64,000 nucleotides of DNA from Embleya scabrispora (GCF_002024165.1 NZ_MWQN01000001.1:2232001-2296000), one strand, 5' to 3'; shown: positions 1-10,329, numbered from the stretch's first letter. The notes: a model not told the origin generated them from the letters alone. A program made the numbers and translations.

Positions 1-292
1 CCCGCTCGGCGGCCGCGTTCAGCGCGTGGTAGGCGTCCGCCGCCTCGGCCGTGGCGTAGTGCCCGCGCAGTTCGCGGATGTCGGCGCCCGCCGAGAACAC
101 CCCGCCGCTGCCGGTCAGCACCAGCACACTCACCCCGGGGTCGGCCGCGAGCGCGGCCAAGGTGCCCGGCAGCGCCGCCCACATCGCCGCGGTCAGCGCC
201 CCTCGCGCGTGGGGGCGATCGATCCGCAGCGTGGCGATCGTGCCCTCCACCTCGACTCCGAGCCCGTCGACCCCGGTGTCCATGGTGCCCAT
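1..292 (-). CDS. enoyl-CoA hydratase/isomerase family protein, N-terminal part
   Basis: Only about 97 N-terminal residues are in the window; the gene runs off the left edge. The reading starts at ATG 292 behind a GGGAG Shine-Dalgarno about 10 nt upstream; a second in-frame ATG lies at 283. The protein begins with a short beta strand (TIATLRIDRP), then VLVLTGSGGVFSAGADI, the crotonase-fold segment holding the oxyanion-hole glycine/alanine loop and first active-site region. Members hydrate or isomerise acyl-CoA thioesters, usually in beta-oxidation, but the substrate cannot be told from this fragment. It is transcribed on the same strand as the exporter behind it, with about 54 nt between them. 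Confidence 0.8.
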   Translation of the reverse strand, partial: MGTMDTGVDGLGVEVEGTIATLRIDRPHARGALTAAMWAALPGTLAALAADPGVSVLVLTGSGGVFSAGADIRELRGHYATAEAADAYHALNAAAER

Positions 293-346
293 CCCGCCGC
301 CTCTCCCGCGCCGACCCACGTCGCCGACCCACGTCGCGAGGCCACG

Positions 347-1885
347 CTACGGTGCCGGCCGCTCCCGCCCCGTCACGCCCCCCTGTACCCGCTCGTGCCC
401 GGGATCCAGCGGCGGCCCCGCCATGTCGCAGCCGACCCGCACACACGGCGCGGCGCGCCCGTCCGGGACATCCGGTTCGGTCGCGGCCAGCGCCCGGCTC
501 GGCACGGTGAACCAGGCCACCGCCGAGCCGACCACGAGGAGCGCCGCGCAGATCCACAACGCGCGGTCGAAGCCGGTGTCCACCACCCCCGGGTCCCGGT
601 AGCCGTCACCGGACAGCCCGACCAGCGCCGGCAGACCGGCCACCGCGAGCAGCCCCGCCGCCCGGGCCGCCGCGTTGTTGACCCCGCTCGCGATGCCCGC
701 CCGCCCCACGTCCACCGAGGCCAGCACGGTCGCGGTCAGCGGCGCGACCAGGACCGCCAGACCCAGACCGAACACCACCACCCCGGGCAGCACATCGGCG
801 ACATAGGACGCGTGCGGACCGACCCGCAGCAGGGTCAGCAGCCCGCCCGCGCACACCAGCGGCCCCACGGACAACTGCCACCGCGGCCCGATCCGCCGGG
901 CCAGATCGCCCGACCGGGCGGACAGGAGCAGCATCACCACGGTCACCGGCAACAGCGCCAGACCGGCCTCCTGCGCCGAGTAGCCCGCCACCGTCTGCAA
1001 TTCGAGCACCAGGAGCAGCATGAACGCGCCCAGCGCGCCGTAGACGAACAGCGTCACCACGTTGACCGAGGTGAACAGCCGGATCCGGAAGATGTCCAGC
1101 GGCAGCATGGGCTCGCGCGAGCGCTTCTCCACCACGACGAACGCCACACCCGCCACCACGCCGGCCGCGCCCGCGAGCGCCGCCGAGGTCGGGTTGCCCT
1201 GCGCCTCCACCAGGGCCCACGTCACCCCGGCCAGGGCCAGCGCGGCGAGTGCCGCGCCGCTCACGTCGAACCGCCCGCGCGGTTGGGGGTCGAAGGTCTC
1301 CGGGACGCTGCGCAGCGCCACCACGATGGTCACCACCGCCAACGGCAGATTGATCAGGAAGACCCACCGCCAACTGACCGCGTCCACCAGCCAGCCGCCC
1401 AGGAACGGCCCGATCGCGCTCGCGACGCCGCCGAGCCCCGACCACGTGCCCACCGCGCGGGCCCGGTCGTCGGCGTGGAACGTGGCCTGGATGATCGCCA
1501 GCGAGCCGGGGGTCAGCAGCGCGCCGCCGATGCCCTGGAGCGCGCGGGCGGCGATCAGTGTCTCGACGTTCGGCGCGATCCCGCACAGCAGCGAGGCCAG
1601 CGCGAACCAGGCCACCCCGATCACGAACACCCGGCGCCGCCCGTAGCGGTCGCCGAGCGCGCCGCCGAGCAGGATCAGCCCGGCCAGGGTGAGGGTGTAC
1701 GCGTTGACCGTCCACTGCAACGCCGCGAGCGAGGTGTCGAAGGACCGTCCGATGCTCGGCAGCGCCACGTTGACCACGGTCGAGTCGAGCATCGCCATGC
1801 CGGAGCCGAGCACGGTGGCGAGCAGCACCCACCGACCGGCGGGAGTCTTGGCGCGGATGCCCCCGGAGGGGAGGGAGACGGACAC
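347..1885 (-). CDS. MFS transporter, DHA2 (EmrB/QacA) drug-exporter family
   Basis: A 512-residue multi-spanning membrane protein read from GTG 1885. The N-terminal LDSTVVNVALP (about residues 33-43) and the loop GDRYGRRR (about 78-85) are the classic motif D1 and motif A of proton-coupled drug:H+ antiporters. Length and hydrophobic pattern fit the 14-helix DHA2 branch. The family extrudes lipophilic cations, antibiotics or dyes using the proton gradient; the substrate is not predictable. The C-terminal tail is polar and Arg/Pro-rich. There is no convincing Shine-Dalgarno next to the GTG, so the start could shift slightly. No regulator gene is adjacent. Confidence 0.9.
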   Translation of the reverse strand: MSVSLPSGGIRAKTPAGRWVLLATVLGSGMAMLDSTVVNVALPSIGRSFDTSLAALQWTVNAYTLTLAGLILLGGALGDRYGRRRVFVIGVAWFALASLLCGIAPNVETLIAARALQGIGGALLTPGSLAIIQATFHADDRARAVGTWSGLGGVASAIGPFLGGWLVDAVSWRWVFLINLPLAVVTIVVALRSVPETFDPQPRGRFDVSGAALAALALAGVTWALVEAQGNPTSAALAGAAGVVAGVAFVVVEKRSREPMLPLDIFRIRLFTSVNVVTLFVYGALGAFMLLLVLELQTVAGYSAQEAGLALLPVTVVMLLLSARSGDLARRIGPRWQLSVGPLVCAGGLLTLLRVGPHASYVADVLPGVVVFGLGLAVLVAPLTATVLASVDVGRAGIASGVNNAAARAAGLLAVAGLPALVGLSGDGYRDPGVVDTGFDRALWICAALLVVGSAVAWFTVPSRALAATEPDVPDGRAAPCVRVGCDMAGPPLDPGHERVQGGVTGRERPAP

Positions 1886-1987
1886 CCGGGGATCATGCCC
1901 CTCGCGCGTCCGCCGAAAGCCGCCACGCGCGGGTCCTGCGCCGAACGGCCGATCGGTCCCCGGCCCCGCACCCGCGCACGGTACGAA

Positions 1988-2887
1988 CTAGCGCGCTATC
2001 CGCGGTGCCGGGATCCCGCGCGGCGTTCCGCGCCGCGGCTCGCGATCCGGCCCGGGCAGTACGGCCAGCGCGAAGATCATCAGCAGTACCGCGACCACGG
2101 CGTCCATCCAGTAGTGGTTCGCGGTCACCACGACCACGAGCAGCGTGATCGCCGGATGCAGCCACATCGCCCAGCTCGCGATCTTGCGACCGGTCCCGGC
2201 CGCGTGCCAGACCGAGGCCACCCCGAGCGCGACCACCACCGCCCAGCCCACGTGCAGCGACGGCATCGCGGCGAACTGGTTGGCGATCTTGGCGCCGGCG
2301 CCGGAGTACGGCGAGTCGCCCGCGTCCATCCCCGTGTCGGTGAAGCCCGGCATCTTTCGCGGCGGCGCCAGCGGCACCAGGATGTGGATGATCAGCGCGG
2401 CGCCGGTCATCATCGCCAGGATGTTGCGCACCCACTTGTAGTGCTCGCGATGGCGGATCCACAACCACAGCAGGAACCCGACGGTGGCCGGGAAGTGCAC
2501 GTAGGCGTAGTACTTGTTGCAGAACGTGATGGCCGCGTGCGACTGCATGAACCAGTGCTGGATCGACGCCTCGTCCGGCAGTCGCAGGTCCTGCTGCATG
2601 GTCAGCAGCTGCTTCGCGTTCGAGAAGGCGGTGGACGTCTCGCCCGAGGCCAGCCCGCGACCGAGCTTGTACACCCCGAACAGCAGCGCGACCAGGAACA
2701 GCTCGCGGGCCGCGTCCTTGATCGTGCGCATCCGGCGGGCCCTGGCCGCGGCCGCCTCGTCGGAAGCCCTCGTCGCCTGGTCGGTCTTCGTCACCGATCC
2801 CGCCTGCGAGGTCGGTGGCGACTGCTCGCGCCCCTCGACCTCGTGGGAGGGACCCTCCGTGACGTTGCCCTTCACCACGTCCCCCAT
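1988..2887 (-). CDS. PAP2-superfamily (Aur1/Ipt1-like) membrane phosphatase
   Basis: A 299-residue protein starting at ATG 2887, with a charged, probably cytoplasmic N-terminus of about 60 residues and then roughly six membrane helices. Two blocks of the PAP2 active site are present: PSLHVGWA (about 199-206) and ANHYWMD (about 256-262), which carry the two catalytic histidines. The first PAP2 motif is replaced by APPRKMP, as in the inositolphosphotransferase-like branch. Such proteins act on membrane-linked phosphate or phosphodiester substrates (lipid phosphates, phosphoinositol head groups). Whether this one is a phosphatase or a transferase cannot be decided here. It stands alone, diverging from the two-component system. 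Confidence 0.85.
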   Translation of the reverse strand: MGDVVKGNVTEGPSHEVEGREQSPPTSQAGSVTKTDQATRASDEAAAARARRMRTIKDAARELFLVALLFGVYKLGRGLASGETSTAFSNAKQLLTMQQDLRLPDEASIQHWFMQSHAAITFCNKYYAYVHFPATVGFLLWLWIRHREHYKWVRNILAMMTGAALIIHILVPLAPPRKMPGFTDTGMDAGDSPYSGAGAKIANQFAAMPSLHVGWAVVVALGVASVWHAAGTGRKIASWAMWLHPAITLLVVVVTANHYWMDAVVAVLLMIFALAVLPGPDREPRRGTPRGIPAPRIAR

Positions 2888-3193
2888 GCTGTCGGTTGAG
2901 CCGTCGGTCGGCCGATGCGATCGGATCCGTCACCACCCGGGTCGTGGACCACTCCCCGAATCCGCTCGGCGGATCGAGGGGTGCGTTGTCCGGCGGCAAC
3001 GCTTCAGCCAGGGTAGACGGACCAGGTTAGACCGATCCTCCCCCTGAAGTACCAATCCGGGCCGGCTCCCGGGGGGTACCTCGGTCCCATGTTCCGGCCC
3101 GTTCTCCTCTGGACGTCGTAGGGGGCCTCCCCGGTTCGGGCCGGCCTGGCCAACTCGCGCACACCGCCCGCCGACGGTACGTAGGCTGCGGGT
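2888..3193. other. intergenic region between divergent PAP2 and response-regulator genes
   Basis: About 306 bases with no convincing gene. It should carry the divergent promoters. On the plus strand a -10 box sits at 3182-3187; on the minus strand I see no clear promoter. Several GTACC/GGTAC half-sites flank a GC-rich block around 3050-3080, but I cannot assign them to a regulator. Confidence 0.6.
3182..3187 (+). promoter_or_regulatory. -10 box of leaderless response-regulator gene
   Basis: TAGGCT lies 6 nt before the ATG at 3194 and no Shine-Dalgarno is present, so transcription probably starts at or next to the start codon. Confidence 0.6.
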
Positions 3194-3904
3194 ATGACCG
3201 ACGCGACGGGGGAAAAGCGGCTCGTACTCGTGGTCGAGGACGAGCCCATGATCGCCGACGCGGTGGCCGCGCGGCTGCGGGCGGAGGGCTTCGGGGCGAT
3301 CACCGCGCCCGACGGCCCCTCGGCGCTGACCACGGCCGCCGGCACCCGCCCCGATCTGGTCGTGCTCGACGTGATGCTGCCCGGCCTCGACGGCCTGGAG
3401 GTGTGCCGCCGGCTCCAGGCGCTGCACCCGGGGCTGCCGGTGCTCATGCTCACCGCGCGTGACGACGAGACCGATCTGCTCGTCGGCCTGGCGGTGGGCG
3501 CCGACGACTACATGACCAAGCCGTTCTCGATGCGCGAACTGGTGGCCCGGGTGCACGTGCTGCTGCGCCGGCTGGAGCGGGCCGAGGCGGCGGCCCGGGC
3601 GGTCTCCCCCGAGGCCGCGCTCCAGTTGGGCGTGTTGCGGATCGACCGCACCCAGCGCCGGGTCCGGCTCGGGGTCGACGAGGTGCACCTGACCCCGACC
3701 GAGTTCGACCTGCTGGTCTGCCTCGCCTCGCGACCGCGCGCGGTGCTCTCGCGCGAGCAGTTGCTCGCCGAGGTGTGGGACTGGGTGGACGCGTCCGGAA
3801 CGCGCACAGTGGACAGCCATGTGAAGGCGTTGCGCCGTAAACTCGGCGCCGAGTGGATCCGCACCGTCCACGGTGTGGGCTACGCGCTGGAGGCACCGTC
3901 CTGA
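3194..3904 (+). CDS. OmpR/PhoB-family response regulator
   Basis: A 236-residue DNA-binding regulator. The receiver domain (about 8-120) has the acidic pocket VVEDE (14-17), the phosphoacceptor Asp59 in VLDVMLPG, a Thr at the LTARD switch strand and Lys109 in TKPFS. The C-terminal winged helix (about 145-234) contains LTPTEFDLLVCL and VDSHVKALRRKLG, typical of the PhoB/OmpR output domain. It is phosphorylated by the histidine kinase encoded immediately downstream (overlap of 4 nt) and then binds tandem promoter sites. The signal and target genes are not visible. The start is taken as ATG 3194 because it is leaderless. Confidence 0.93.
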   Translation: MTDATGEKRLVLVVEDEPMIADAVAARLRAEGFGAITAPDGPSALTTAAGTRPDLVVLDVMLPGLDGLEVCRRLQALHPGLPVLMLTARDDETDLLVGLAVGADDYMTKPFSMRELVARVHVLLRRLERAEAAARAVSPEAALQLGVLRIDRTQRRVRLGVDEVHLTPTEFDLLVCLASRPRAVLSREQLLAEVWDWVDASGTRTVDSHVKALRRKLGAEWIRTVHGVGYALEAPS

Positions 3905-4962
3905 ACACCGCCGACCTCCGCCCTTCGCTGCCGCGCCGACTGCGGCTCGGCCGCGGCAACCCGCGGCCGCTGGATCGACTGCGCTCGATCAAGGCCAAGC
4001 TGGGCGTGCTGGTGATCGCGTCCGTCTTCGTCTCGACGCTGCTGATCATCCTGGGGCTGCGGGCCGAGGTGCGGTTTCGGTACATGCTCGTGTTCACCTC
4101 GCTGGCCTGCCTGGCGGTCACCCTCGTACTCGCGCACGGGATGACCTCGCCGCTGCGCGAAATGACCGCCGCCGCGCAGGCGATGGCGCGCGGCGACTAC
4201 TCGCGCCGGGTGCGCGCCACCTCCCGCGACGAAGTGGGCCGCCTCGCCGGCGCGTTCAACCACATGGCGGCCGACCTGGAGGCGGTGGACCGACACCGCC
4301 GCGAGCTGGTCGCCAACGTCTCGCACGAGTTGCGCACGCCCATCTCCGCCCTGCACGCGGTGCTGGAGAACCTCGTGGACGGCGTGCAGAAGCCCGACCC
4401 CGACACGCTGGGCCTCGCGCTCACCCAGACCGCGCGATTGGGCCGACTCGTGTCACAACTTCTCGACCTTTCCCGACTGGATTCGGGGGCGATGCCGCTG
4501 CAGGCGCGCGAATTCGCCGTCCGGCCCTTCCTGGTCGCGCTCACCCAGGAGACCGGGGCCCTGGGCGGCGACGTTCGCTTCGAGGTCGACGTCCAGCCGG
4601 CGGAGCTGACCGCGCGGGCCGACCCCGAGCGGCTGCATCAGGTTGTTACCAATCTGGTGGCCAACGCCTGCTGGCACAGTCCGTTCGGTGGCACGGTGAG
4701 TCTGCGCGCACGACGCGACGACGGCATCGGCAGCCTGTGCCTGGAAGTCCTGGACGAGGGTCCGGGGATTCCGTCCGCCGAGCGCGGCCGGGTCTTCGAA
4801 CGTTTCACCCGCGGCGGCGGAAGTTCGTCCACCGACGGGGGAACCGGACTCGGGCTCGCGATCGCCCGCTGGGCCGTGGATCTGCATGGGGGTGATATTT
4901 CCGTAGCCGAATCGAGCCATGGGTGCCGAATCCGAGTGCTCCTGCCCGGTGACCCGACGTAA
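3901..4962 (+). CDS. HAMP-containing sensor histidine kinase with a minimal sensor
   Basis: The best start is CTG 3901: it follows GGAGG at 3889-3893 by 7 nt and overlaps the regulator stop as CTGA. A GTG at 3853 would also be in frame but overlaps 52 nt. From 3901 the protein is about 353 residues. Two hydrophobic helices (about 33-52 and 61-80) are separated by only some eight residues, so there is almost no extracellular sensor, a layout typical of intramembrane-sensing kinases. Then come HAMP (about 78-130), the H-box VSHELRTP with His142, and the ATPase core with NLVANACWHS, DEGPGIP and GTGLGLAIA. It should autophosphorylate and pass phosphate to the upstream regulator. The stimulus is unknown. 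Confidence 0.92.
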   Translation: MNTADLRPSLPRRLRLGRGNPRPLDRLRSIKAKLGVLVIASVFVSTLLIILGLRAEVRFRYMLVFTSLACLAVTLVLAHGMTSPLREMTAAAQAMARGDYSRRVRATSRDEVGRLAGAFNHMAADLEAVDRHRRELVANVSHELRTPISALHAVLENLVDGVQKPDPDTLGLALTQTARLGRLVSQLLDLSRLDSGAMPLQAREFAVRPFLVALTQETGALGGDVRFEVDVQPAELTARADPERLHQVVTNLVANACWHSPFGGTVSLRARRDDGIGSLCLEVLDEGPGIPSAERGRVFERFTRGGGSSSTDGGTGLGLAIARWAVDLHGGDISVAESSHGCRIRVLLPGDPT

Positions 4963-5174
4963 TCGGGTGATCGGCCACTTACTGCACGGGACGATCCCGA
5001 CATGACGTTCCGTGACCACCAATACGGCGGGAAGCAACAAACGCGACTAAACAGTCAACCGTTTGTGATCTACGCGACGCGGAGGCCGAGGGGCCTGCGC
5101 GACACCGGTCAAAGGGCGTAGCCTTGTTTCCCGCTGTCCACCACCCCAGGAAGCGGAAGAGGGCGGTTGCCGCC

Positions 5175-8100
5175 GTGTCGTCACAGTCCCCTAGCAACCC
5201 GATGGCCAGCTTCGGCCCCAACGAGTGGCTCGTCGACGAGATTTACCAGCAATATTTGCAAGATCCCAACTCGGTGGATCGTGCTTGGTGGGACTTCTTC
5301 GCCGATTACAAGCCCAGCGAGCCGTCGACGCCGTCGACGTCCGCCGGTCCAGCCACCGTGGCAAGCCCGAGCGGCCCCACACCAGTGAGCGGTACCACGA
5401 ACAACTCCGGAAGCATCCCCGCGCCGAGCACGGCGCAACCCCCGGTGTCGGCGGCGATTTCGTCGACCGCGACGGGGACGACGACTCCGGCCCCGGCCCC
5501 GAGCCACCCGATGATGACGACCGGTGTACAGGACGCGGCGCCTTCGCCGACTCCGATCCCGGCCGGCACTCCGGCCCCGCCCGCGCCCGCGACGGCCGCC
5601 CCCGCGGCGCCGGCGAAGCCGCCGGCCGCCAAGGCGCCCGCCGCACCGAAGCAGTCCGCCGCGTCCCCCGAGGCCGTCCAGCTCAAGGGCCCGGCGGCAC
5701 GTGTCGCGATCAACATGGACTCGTCGCTCACCATTCCGACCGCGACCAGCGTGCGGGCCGTACCGGCCAAGCTGCTGATCGACAACCGGATCGTGATCAA
5801 CAACCACCTCAAGCGCGCTCGCGGTGGCAAGGTCTCGTTCACCCACCTCATCGGCTACGCGCTGGTCCAGGCGGCGAAGTCGATGCCGTCGATGAACCAC
5901 GCGTACGAAGAGCGTGACGGCAAGCCGTTCCTGGTCAAGCCGGCCCACGTCAACCTCGGTCTCGCGATCGACCTGACGAAGGCCAACGGTGACCGCCAGC
6001 TCGTGGTGGCGGCCATCAAGAAGGCCGACGAGATGGACTTCTTCGCCTTCTGGCAGGCGTACGAGGACATCGTCCGGCGGGCCCGGTCGAACAAGCTCAC
6101 GGTGGACGACTTCGCCGGAGTGACGATCTCGCTGACCAACCCGGGCGGCATCGGCACCGTGCACTCGGTGCCGCGCCTGATGCCCGGTCAGGGCACGATC
6201 GTCGGCGTGGGCGCGATGGACTACCCGGCGGAGTTCGCGGGCGCGTCCGCGGACACCCTCTCCCGCCTCGCGGTCAGCAAGACACTCACGCTGACCAGCA
6301 CCTACGACCACCGCATCATCCAGGGCGCCCAGTCGGGCGAGTTCCTGCGTCGGATGAACCAGCTGCTGCTCGGCGAGGACTGCTTCTTCGAGGAGATCTT
6401 CCGTTCGCTGCGCATCCCGTACGAGCCCGTGCGCTGGGTGCAGGACATCTCCGCGACACACGAGGACGACGTCAACAAGACGGCACGTGTGCAGGAGCTG
6501 ATCCACTCCTACCGGGTCCGCGGCCACCTGATGGCCGACACCGACCCGCTGGAATACAAGCAGCGCCGGCACCCGGACCTCGACGTGGTCGAGCACGGGC
6601 TGACGTTGTGGGACCTGGAGCGCGAGTTCGCGGTCGGCGGCTTCGCGGGGCAGTCGCTGATGACGCTGCGCGACGTGCTCGGCGTGCTGCGGGACACCTA
6701 CTGCCGCACCGTCGGCATCGAATACATGCACATCCAGGACCCGGACCAGCGCCGCTGGATCCAGGAGCGGGTGGAGGTGCCGCACGCCAAGCCGGACCGC
6801 GAGGACCAGCTGCGCATCCTGCGCCGGCTGAACGCGGCGGAGGCGTTCGAGACCTTCCTGGCCACCAAGTACGTCGGCCAGAAGCGCTTCTCCCTGGAGG
6901 GCGGCGAGACCACCATCCCGCTGCTCGACGCGATCATCTCGGCGGCGGCCGAGGACGGCCTGGACGAGGTCGCGATCGGCATGGCGCACCGCGGCCGGCT
7001 GAACGTGCTGACCAACATCGTCGGCAAGTCCTACGCGCAGGTCTTCCGCGAGTTCGAGGGCAACATCGACCCCAAGTCGATGCACGGCTCGGGCGACGTG
7101 AAGTACCACCTCGGCGCCGAGGGCACGTTCTCCTCCGAGGACGGCGCCCAGGTCAAGGTCTCCCTGGTGGCGAACCCCTCGCACCTGGAGGCGGTCGACC
7201 CGGTCCTGGAGGGCGTCGTGCGCGCCAAGCAGGACATCATCGACATGGAGGGCGCCGACTTCCCGGTCCTGCCGCTCCTGCTGCACGGCGACGCCGCGTT
7301 CGCGGGTCAGGGCGTGGTCGCCGAGACGCTCAACATGTCGCAGCTGCGCGGCTACCGCACCGGCGGCACGATCCACGTGGTGATCAACAACCAGGTCGGC
7401 TTCACCGCCTCCCCGGCCGCGTCCCGCTCGTCCATCTACGCGACCGACGTCGCGCGGATGATCGAGGCGCCGATCTTCCACGTCAACGGTGACGACCCCG
7501 AGCAGTGCGTGCGGATCGCGCAGCTCGCGTTCGAGTACCGGCAGACGTTCCACAAGGACGTGGTGATCGACCTCATCTGCTACCGGCGCCGGGGTCACAA
7601 CGAGGCCGACAACCCGTCGTTCACCCAGCCGCTGATGTACGACCTGATCGACAAGAAGCGTTCGGTGCGCAAGCTCTACACCGAGGCCCTGATCGGTCGT
7701 GGCGACATCACGGTGGAGGAGGCCGAGCAGGCGCTCAAGGACTACCAGGACCAGCTGGAGAAGGTCTTCTCCGAGGTCCGGCAGGCCACCGCGCCGCAGG
7801 CCCCGCAGGCGGCCCCGGCCGCCCCCGCGGCCGACATCGCCTTCCCGCGGATCGACCCGACCGGCATCGCGCACGAGACGGTCAAGCGGATCGTCGAGTC
7901 GCAGGTCTCGCTGCCCGAGGACTTCGCCGTACACCCGCGCCTGCAGCCGCAGTTGCAGCGCCGGGCGGCGATGGTCGAGGACGGCACGATCGACTGGGCG
8001 ATGGGCGAGACGCTGGCGTTCGGTTCGCTCCTGATGGAGGGGCGCCCGGTGCGCCTCGCCGGCCAGGACAGCCGGCGCGGCACCTTCGGCCAGCGGCACT

Positions 8101-9020
8101 CGGTCCTGGTGGACCGCACCTCGGGCGCCGAGTACACCCCGCTCGCGCACCTGTCCGAGGACCAGGCCAAGTTCACCGTGTACGACTCGCTGCTCAGCGA
8201 GTTCGCCGCGATGGGCTTCGAGTACGGCTACTCGCTGGCCCGGCCGCAGTCGCTGGTGTTGTGGGAGGCGCAGTTCGGCGACTTCGCCAACGGCGCGCAG
8301 TCGATCATGGACGAGTTCATCTCCTCCGCCGAGCAGAAGTGGCACCAGCACTCCGGTGTGGTCCTGCTGCTTCCGCACGGCTACGAGGGCCAGGGCCCGG
8401 ACCACTCGTCCGCGCGTATCGAGCGCTACCTGCAGATGTGCGCGCAGAACAACATGACGGTGGCCGCGCCGACCCTGCCGAGCAACTACTTCCACCTGTT
8501 GCGCTGGCAGGCGCTCAACCCGCACCACAAGCCGCTCGTGGTGTTCACCCCGAAGTCGATGCTGCGGCTGAAGGCGGCCGCGTCGAAGATCGAGGAGTTC
8601 ACCACCGGGCAGTTCCGGCCGGTGATCGGGGACACCACGGTGGACCCGGCCAAGGTCAAGCGGGTGGTCATGTCCTCCGGCAAGTTCCACTACGACCTGG
8701 CCGCGGGCCGGGCCAAGGCGGGCCGCGACGACGTCGCGCTGGTCCGCGTGGAGCGGCTCTACCCGCTGCCGGTGGCCGAGCTCAAGGCCGAGTTGGAGCG
8801 CTACGGCCTCGACCGCTACGGCAAGGACCTGGAGCTGGTCTGGGCCCAGGAGGAGCCGACCAACCAGGGCGCGTGGCCGTTCATCGCGCTCAACCTGGTC
8901 GAGTACGGCCTCCCGGCGCCGCGGCGGATCGCGCGCCCGTCCTCCTCGTCGCCGGCAGTCGGTTCGGCCAAGCGGCACGAGGCCGAGCAGCAGGGTCTGG
9001 TCGAGGAAGCGATGAGCTGA
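5175..9020 (+). CDS. kgd: multifunctional 2-oxoglutarate decarboxylase/dehydrogenase (E1-E2 fusion)
   Basis: About 1281 residues from GTG 5175, chosen because the N-terminus [19 protein letters not shown] matches the family; an upstream in-frame TTG at 5124 is unlikely. The order is a short E1 N-terminal segment, a long Ala/Pro linker (about 55-165), an E2-type succinyltransferase catalytic domain with [13 protein letters not shown] (about 378-390), and the ThDP-dependent E1 domains with HRGRLNVL (about 605) and [11 protein letters not shown]. This fused architecture is the actinobacterial KGD, which converts 2-oxoglutarate to succinyl-CoA with lipoylated E2 and E3 partners and can also make succinic semialdehyde or 2-hydroxy-3-oxoadipate. 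No lipoyl domain is present, as expected. In other actinobacteria it is inhibited by the FHA protein GarA/OdhI. It is followed by a strong terminator. Confidence 0.97.
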   Translation: MSSQSPSNPMASFGPNEWLVDEIYQQYLQDPNSVDRAWWDFFADYKPSEPSTPSTSAGPATVASPSGPTPVSGTTNNSGSIPAPSTAQPPVSAAISSTATGTTTPAPAPSHPMMTTGVQDAAPSPTPIPAGTPAPPAPATAAPAAPAKPPAAKAPAAPKQSAASPEAVQLKGPAARVAINMDSSLTIPTATSVRAVPAKLLIDNRIVINNHLKRARGGKVSFTHLIGYALVQAAKSMPSMNHAYEERDGKPFLVKPAHVNLGLAIDLTKANGDRQLVVAAIKKADEMDFFAFWQAYEDIVRRARSNKLTVDDFAGVTISLTNPGGIGTVHSVPRLMPGQGTIVGVGAMDYPAEFAGASADTLSRLAVSKTLTLTSTYDHRIIQGAQSGEFLRRMNQLLLGEDCFFEEIFRSLRIPYEPVRWVQDISATHEDDVNKTARVQELIHSYRVRGHLMADTDPLEYKQRRHPDLDVVEHGLTLWDLEREFAVGGFAGQSLMTLRDVLGVLRDTYCRTVGIEYMHIQDPDQRRWIQERVEVPHAKPDREDQLRILRRLNAAEAFETFLATKYVGQKRFSLEGGETTIPLLDAIISAAAEDGLDEVAIGMAHRGRLNVLTNIVGKSYAQVFREFEGNIDPKSMHGSGDVKYHLGAEGTFSSEDGAQVKVSLVANPSHLEAVDPVLEGVVRAKQDIIDMEGADFPVLPLLLHGDAAFAGQGVVAETLNMSQLRGYRTGGTIHVVINNQVGFTASPAASRSSIYATDVARMIEAPIFHVNGDDPEQCVRIAQLAFEYRQTFHKDVVIDLICYRRRGHNEADNPSFTQPLMYDLIDKKRSVRKLYTEALIGRGDITVEEAEQALKDYQDQLEKVFSEVRQATAPQAPQAAPAAPAADIAFPRIDPTGIAHETVKRIVESQVSLPEDFAVHPRLQPQLQRRAAMVEDGTIDWAMGETLAFGSLLMEGRPVRLAGQDSRRGTFGQRHSVLVDRTSGAEYTPLAHLSEDQAKFTVYDSLLSEFAAMGFEYGYSLARPQSLVLWEAQFGDFANGAQSIMDEFISSAEQKWHQHSGVVLLLPHGYEGQGPDHSSARIERYLQMCAQNNMTVAAPTLPSNYFHLLRWQALNPHHKPLVVFTPKSMLRLKAAASKIEEFTTGQFRPVIGDTTVDPAKVKRVVMSSGKFHYDLAAGRAKAGRDDVALVRVERLYPLPVAELKAELERYGLDRYGKDLELVWAQEEPTNQGAWPFIALNLVEYGLPAPRRIARPSSSSPAVGSAKRHEAEQQGLVEEAMS

Positions 9021-9044
9021 TCCACGGCTCGTAGGTCGATTCAC

Positions 9045-9089
9045 CGGCTCCGCCCCGGCGCACGTACGATGCGCGCCGGGGCGGAGCCG
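9045..9089 (+). terminator. terminator hairpin behind kgd
   Basis: A perfect 17-bp inverted repeat (9045-9061 pairs with 9073-9089) with an 11-nt loop, 25 nt after the kgd stop. No U-tract follows, as is common for GC-rich actinobacterial terminators. Confidence 0.75.
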
Positions 9090-9131
9090 CGTTCGGCGGT
9101 GGATCCCACACAGATACCGGAGTCGGAGAGC

Positions 9132-9314
9132 ATGTACTTCACGGACCGTGGCATCGAGGAGCTGGAGAAGCGGCGCGGCGAGGAGGAGGTGTCCCTGGCC
9201 TGGCTCGCCGAGCAGCTGCGCACGTTCGTGGACCTCAACCCCGAGTTCGAGACGCCCGTCGAGCGGTTGGCGACCTGGCTGGCGCGGCTGGACGACGAGG
9301 ACGACGACGAGTAG
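9132..9314 (+). CDS. DUF6104-type small acidic protein
   Basis: A 60-residue protein from ATG 9132 with GGAG 4 nt upstream. It starts MYFTDRGIEELEKRRGEEE and ends in a run of Asp/Glu after LATWLARLDDE. There are no cysteines, signal peptide or membrane helix; the pattern suggests two or three amphipathic helices. It corresponds to the small conserved protein found directly behind kgd in Streptomyces (DUF6104). The function is unknown. The position raises the possibility of a link to the 2-oxoglutarate dehydrogenase complex, but the strong terminator between them argues against simple cotranscription. Confidence 0.85.
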   Translation: MYFTDRGIEELEKRRGEEEVSLAWLAEQLRTFVDLNPEFETPVERLATWLARLDDEDDDE

Positions 9315-9322
9315 GGGCCCGG

Positions 9323-10210
9323 TCAGGTCCCGGTGTCGGCGCGGCGCGGCGCGCGGGTGTGCCACACGGCCCAGCCGAGGGCGTAAAGCACCAGTCCGAC
9401 GGCGAGGCCGCGGCCGAATCCGGTCGCGGCGTCGAACCCGAGCACCTCGAAGGCCGGTACCCGCCCGTCGGGGAACGGCAGCAGCGCCCTGGCCGCCCCG
9501 ACCGCGCCGACCAGCACCAGGGCGCCCAGCACCGCCCAGCGCCCCGCCACGGGCATGCGCGGGCCCGTGACGGGGCGCTGCGGCAGTCGGCCGATCCAGC
9601 GCCACGTCCACACCGAGCAGGCGACGAGCCCGACCACCGTGCTGAGGTGCTGGAGCAGCACGTAGCCCGGCCGCAGGCCCAGGAACTCCCGGCGCAGCTC
9701 GGGCAGTACGTGTGCCACCCCCGGGTCGTCGTGGTGCGTCCAGGCGTCCCAGGCCAGGTGGGAGAGCCCGCCCAGCACGGCGGAGACCACGAACCACGCG
9801 CACACCACGAGCAGTTCCCGCAGGAACGGCCGGCGGGCCCGCGCGGCGGCGGACAACCGGCCCGGCACGCGCGGGCGCAGCGGTTCCTCCAGGGCCGCCC
9901 GGATCCGGTCCGGGAGCAGCACGAGCAGCGGCCGCGCGAGCAAGTGGAACGCGAGCACGAGCAGCGCGGTGAGCGCGATGTTCAGGCCCAGCACCCCGGG
10001 CCACACCTCGTGGGTGGCCCGGCGGTCGGCGCGCATCGGCAGGAAGTCCAGGTTCACGAACAGGATCACGTCCGGGGCCATCGCGCCGAAGGCGAGCGCG
10101 GAGGCGACCAGCGGGCCGTGTCGGCCCGCCCCGGCGCCGACCGTGGTGCCGGTGCGGGTCGCCCCCTGCAGCGGCAGCACCGCGGCGATGTGGCTGAGCG
10201 TGAATGGCAT
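9323..10210 (-). CDS. DUF4184 family integral membrane protein
   Basis: A 295-residue membrane protein from ATG 10210. It opens with MPFTLSHIAAVLPL and carries HxxWDxWTHHDD around residue 150 (LSHLAWDAWTHHDD), a His/Asp-rich pattern that resembles the metal-binding motifs of YdjM-like membrane metal-dependent hydrolases. Six or seven hydrophobic segments follow. DUF4184 has no established function. It converges on the small DUF6104 gene (8 nt apart) and diverges from the toastrack-PadR operon, so it may share the palindromic control region at 10330-10370. Confidence 0.85.
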   Translation of the reverse strand: MPFTLSHIAAVLPLQGATRTGTTVGAGAGRHGPLVASALAFGAMAPDVILFVNLDFLPMRADRRATHEVWPGVLGLNIALTALLVLAFHLLARPLLVLLPDRIRAALEEPLRPRVPGRLSAAARARRPFLRELLVVCAWFVVSAVLGGLSHLAWDAWTHHDDPGVAHVLPELRREFLGLRPGYVLLQHLSTVVGLVACSVWTWRWIGRLPQRPVTGPRMPVAGRWAVLGALVLVGAVGAARALLPFPDGRVPAFEVLGFDAATGFGRGLAVGLVLYALGWAVWHTRAPRRADTGT

Positions 10211-10329
10211 GCGTGGCGCCCCCGGGTGCGATGCGGGCCCCCACGCGTACGCGCCGCGCGGCGGGCAAGGTCCGTCGGCATCCAAAAACGCCGGAAGCAG
10301 ACCGGATGGTTCCCTTGACCTCCGGCACA

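Noticed and set aside
26-2899. A 957-codon open frame on the plus strand across the MFS and PAP2 genes
   Set aside because: Antisense to two clear membrane-protein genes; the composition is Arg/His/Pro-rich and without any domain.
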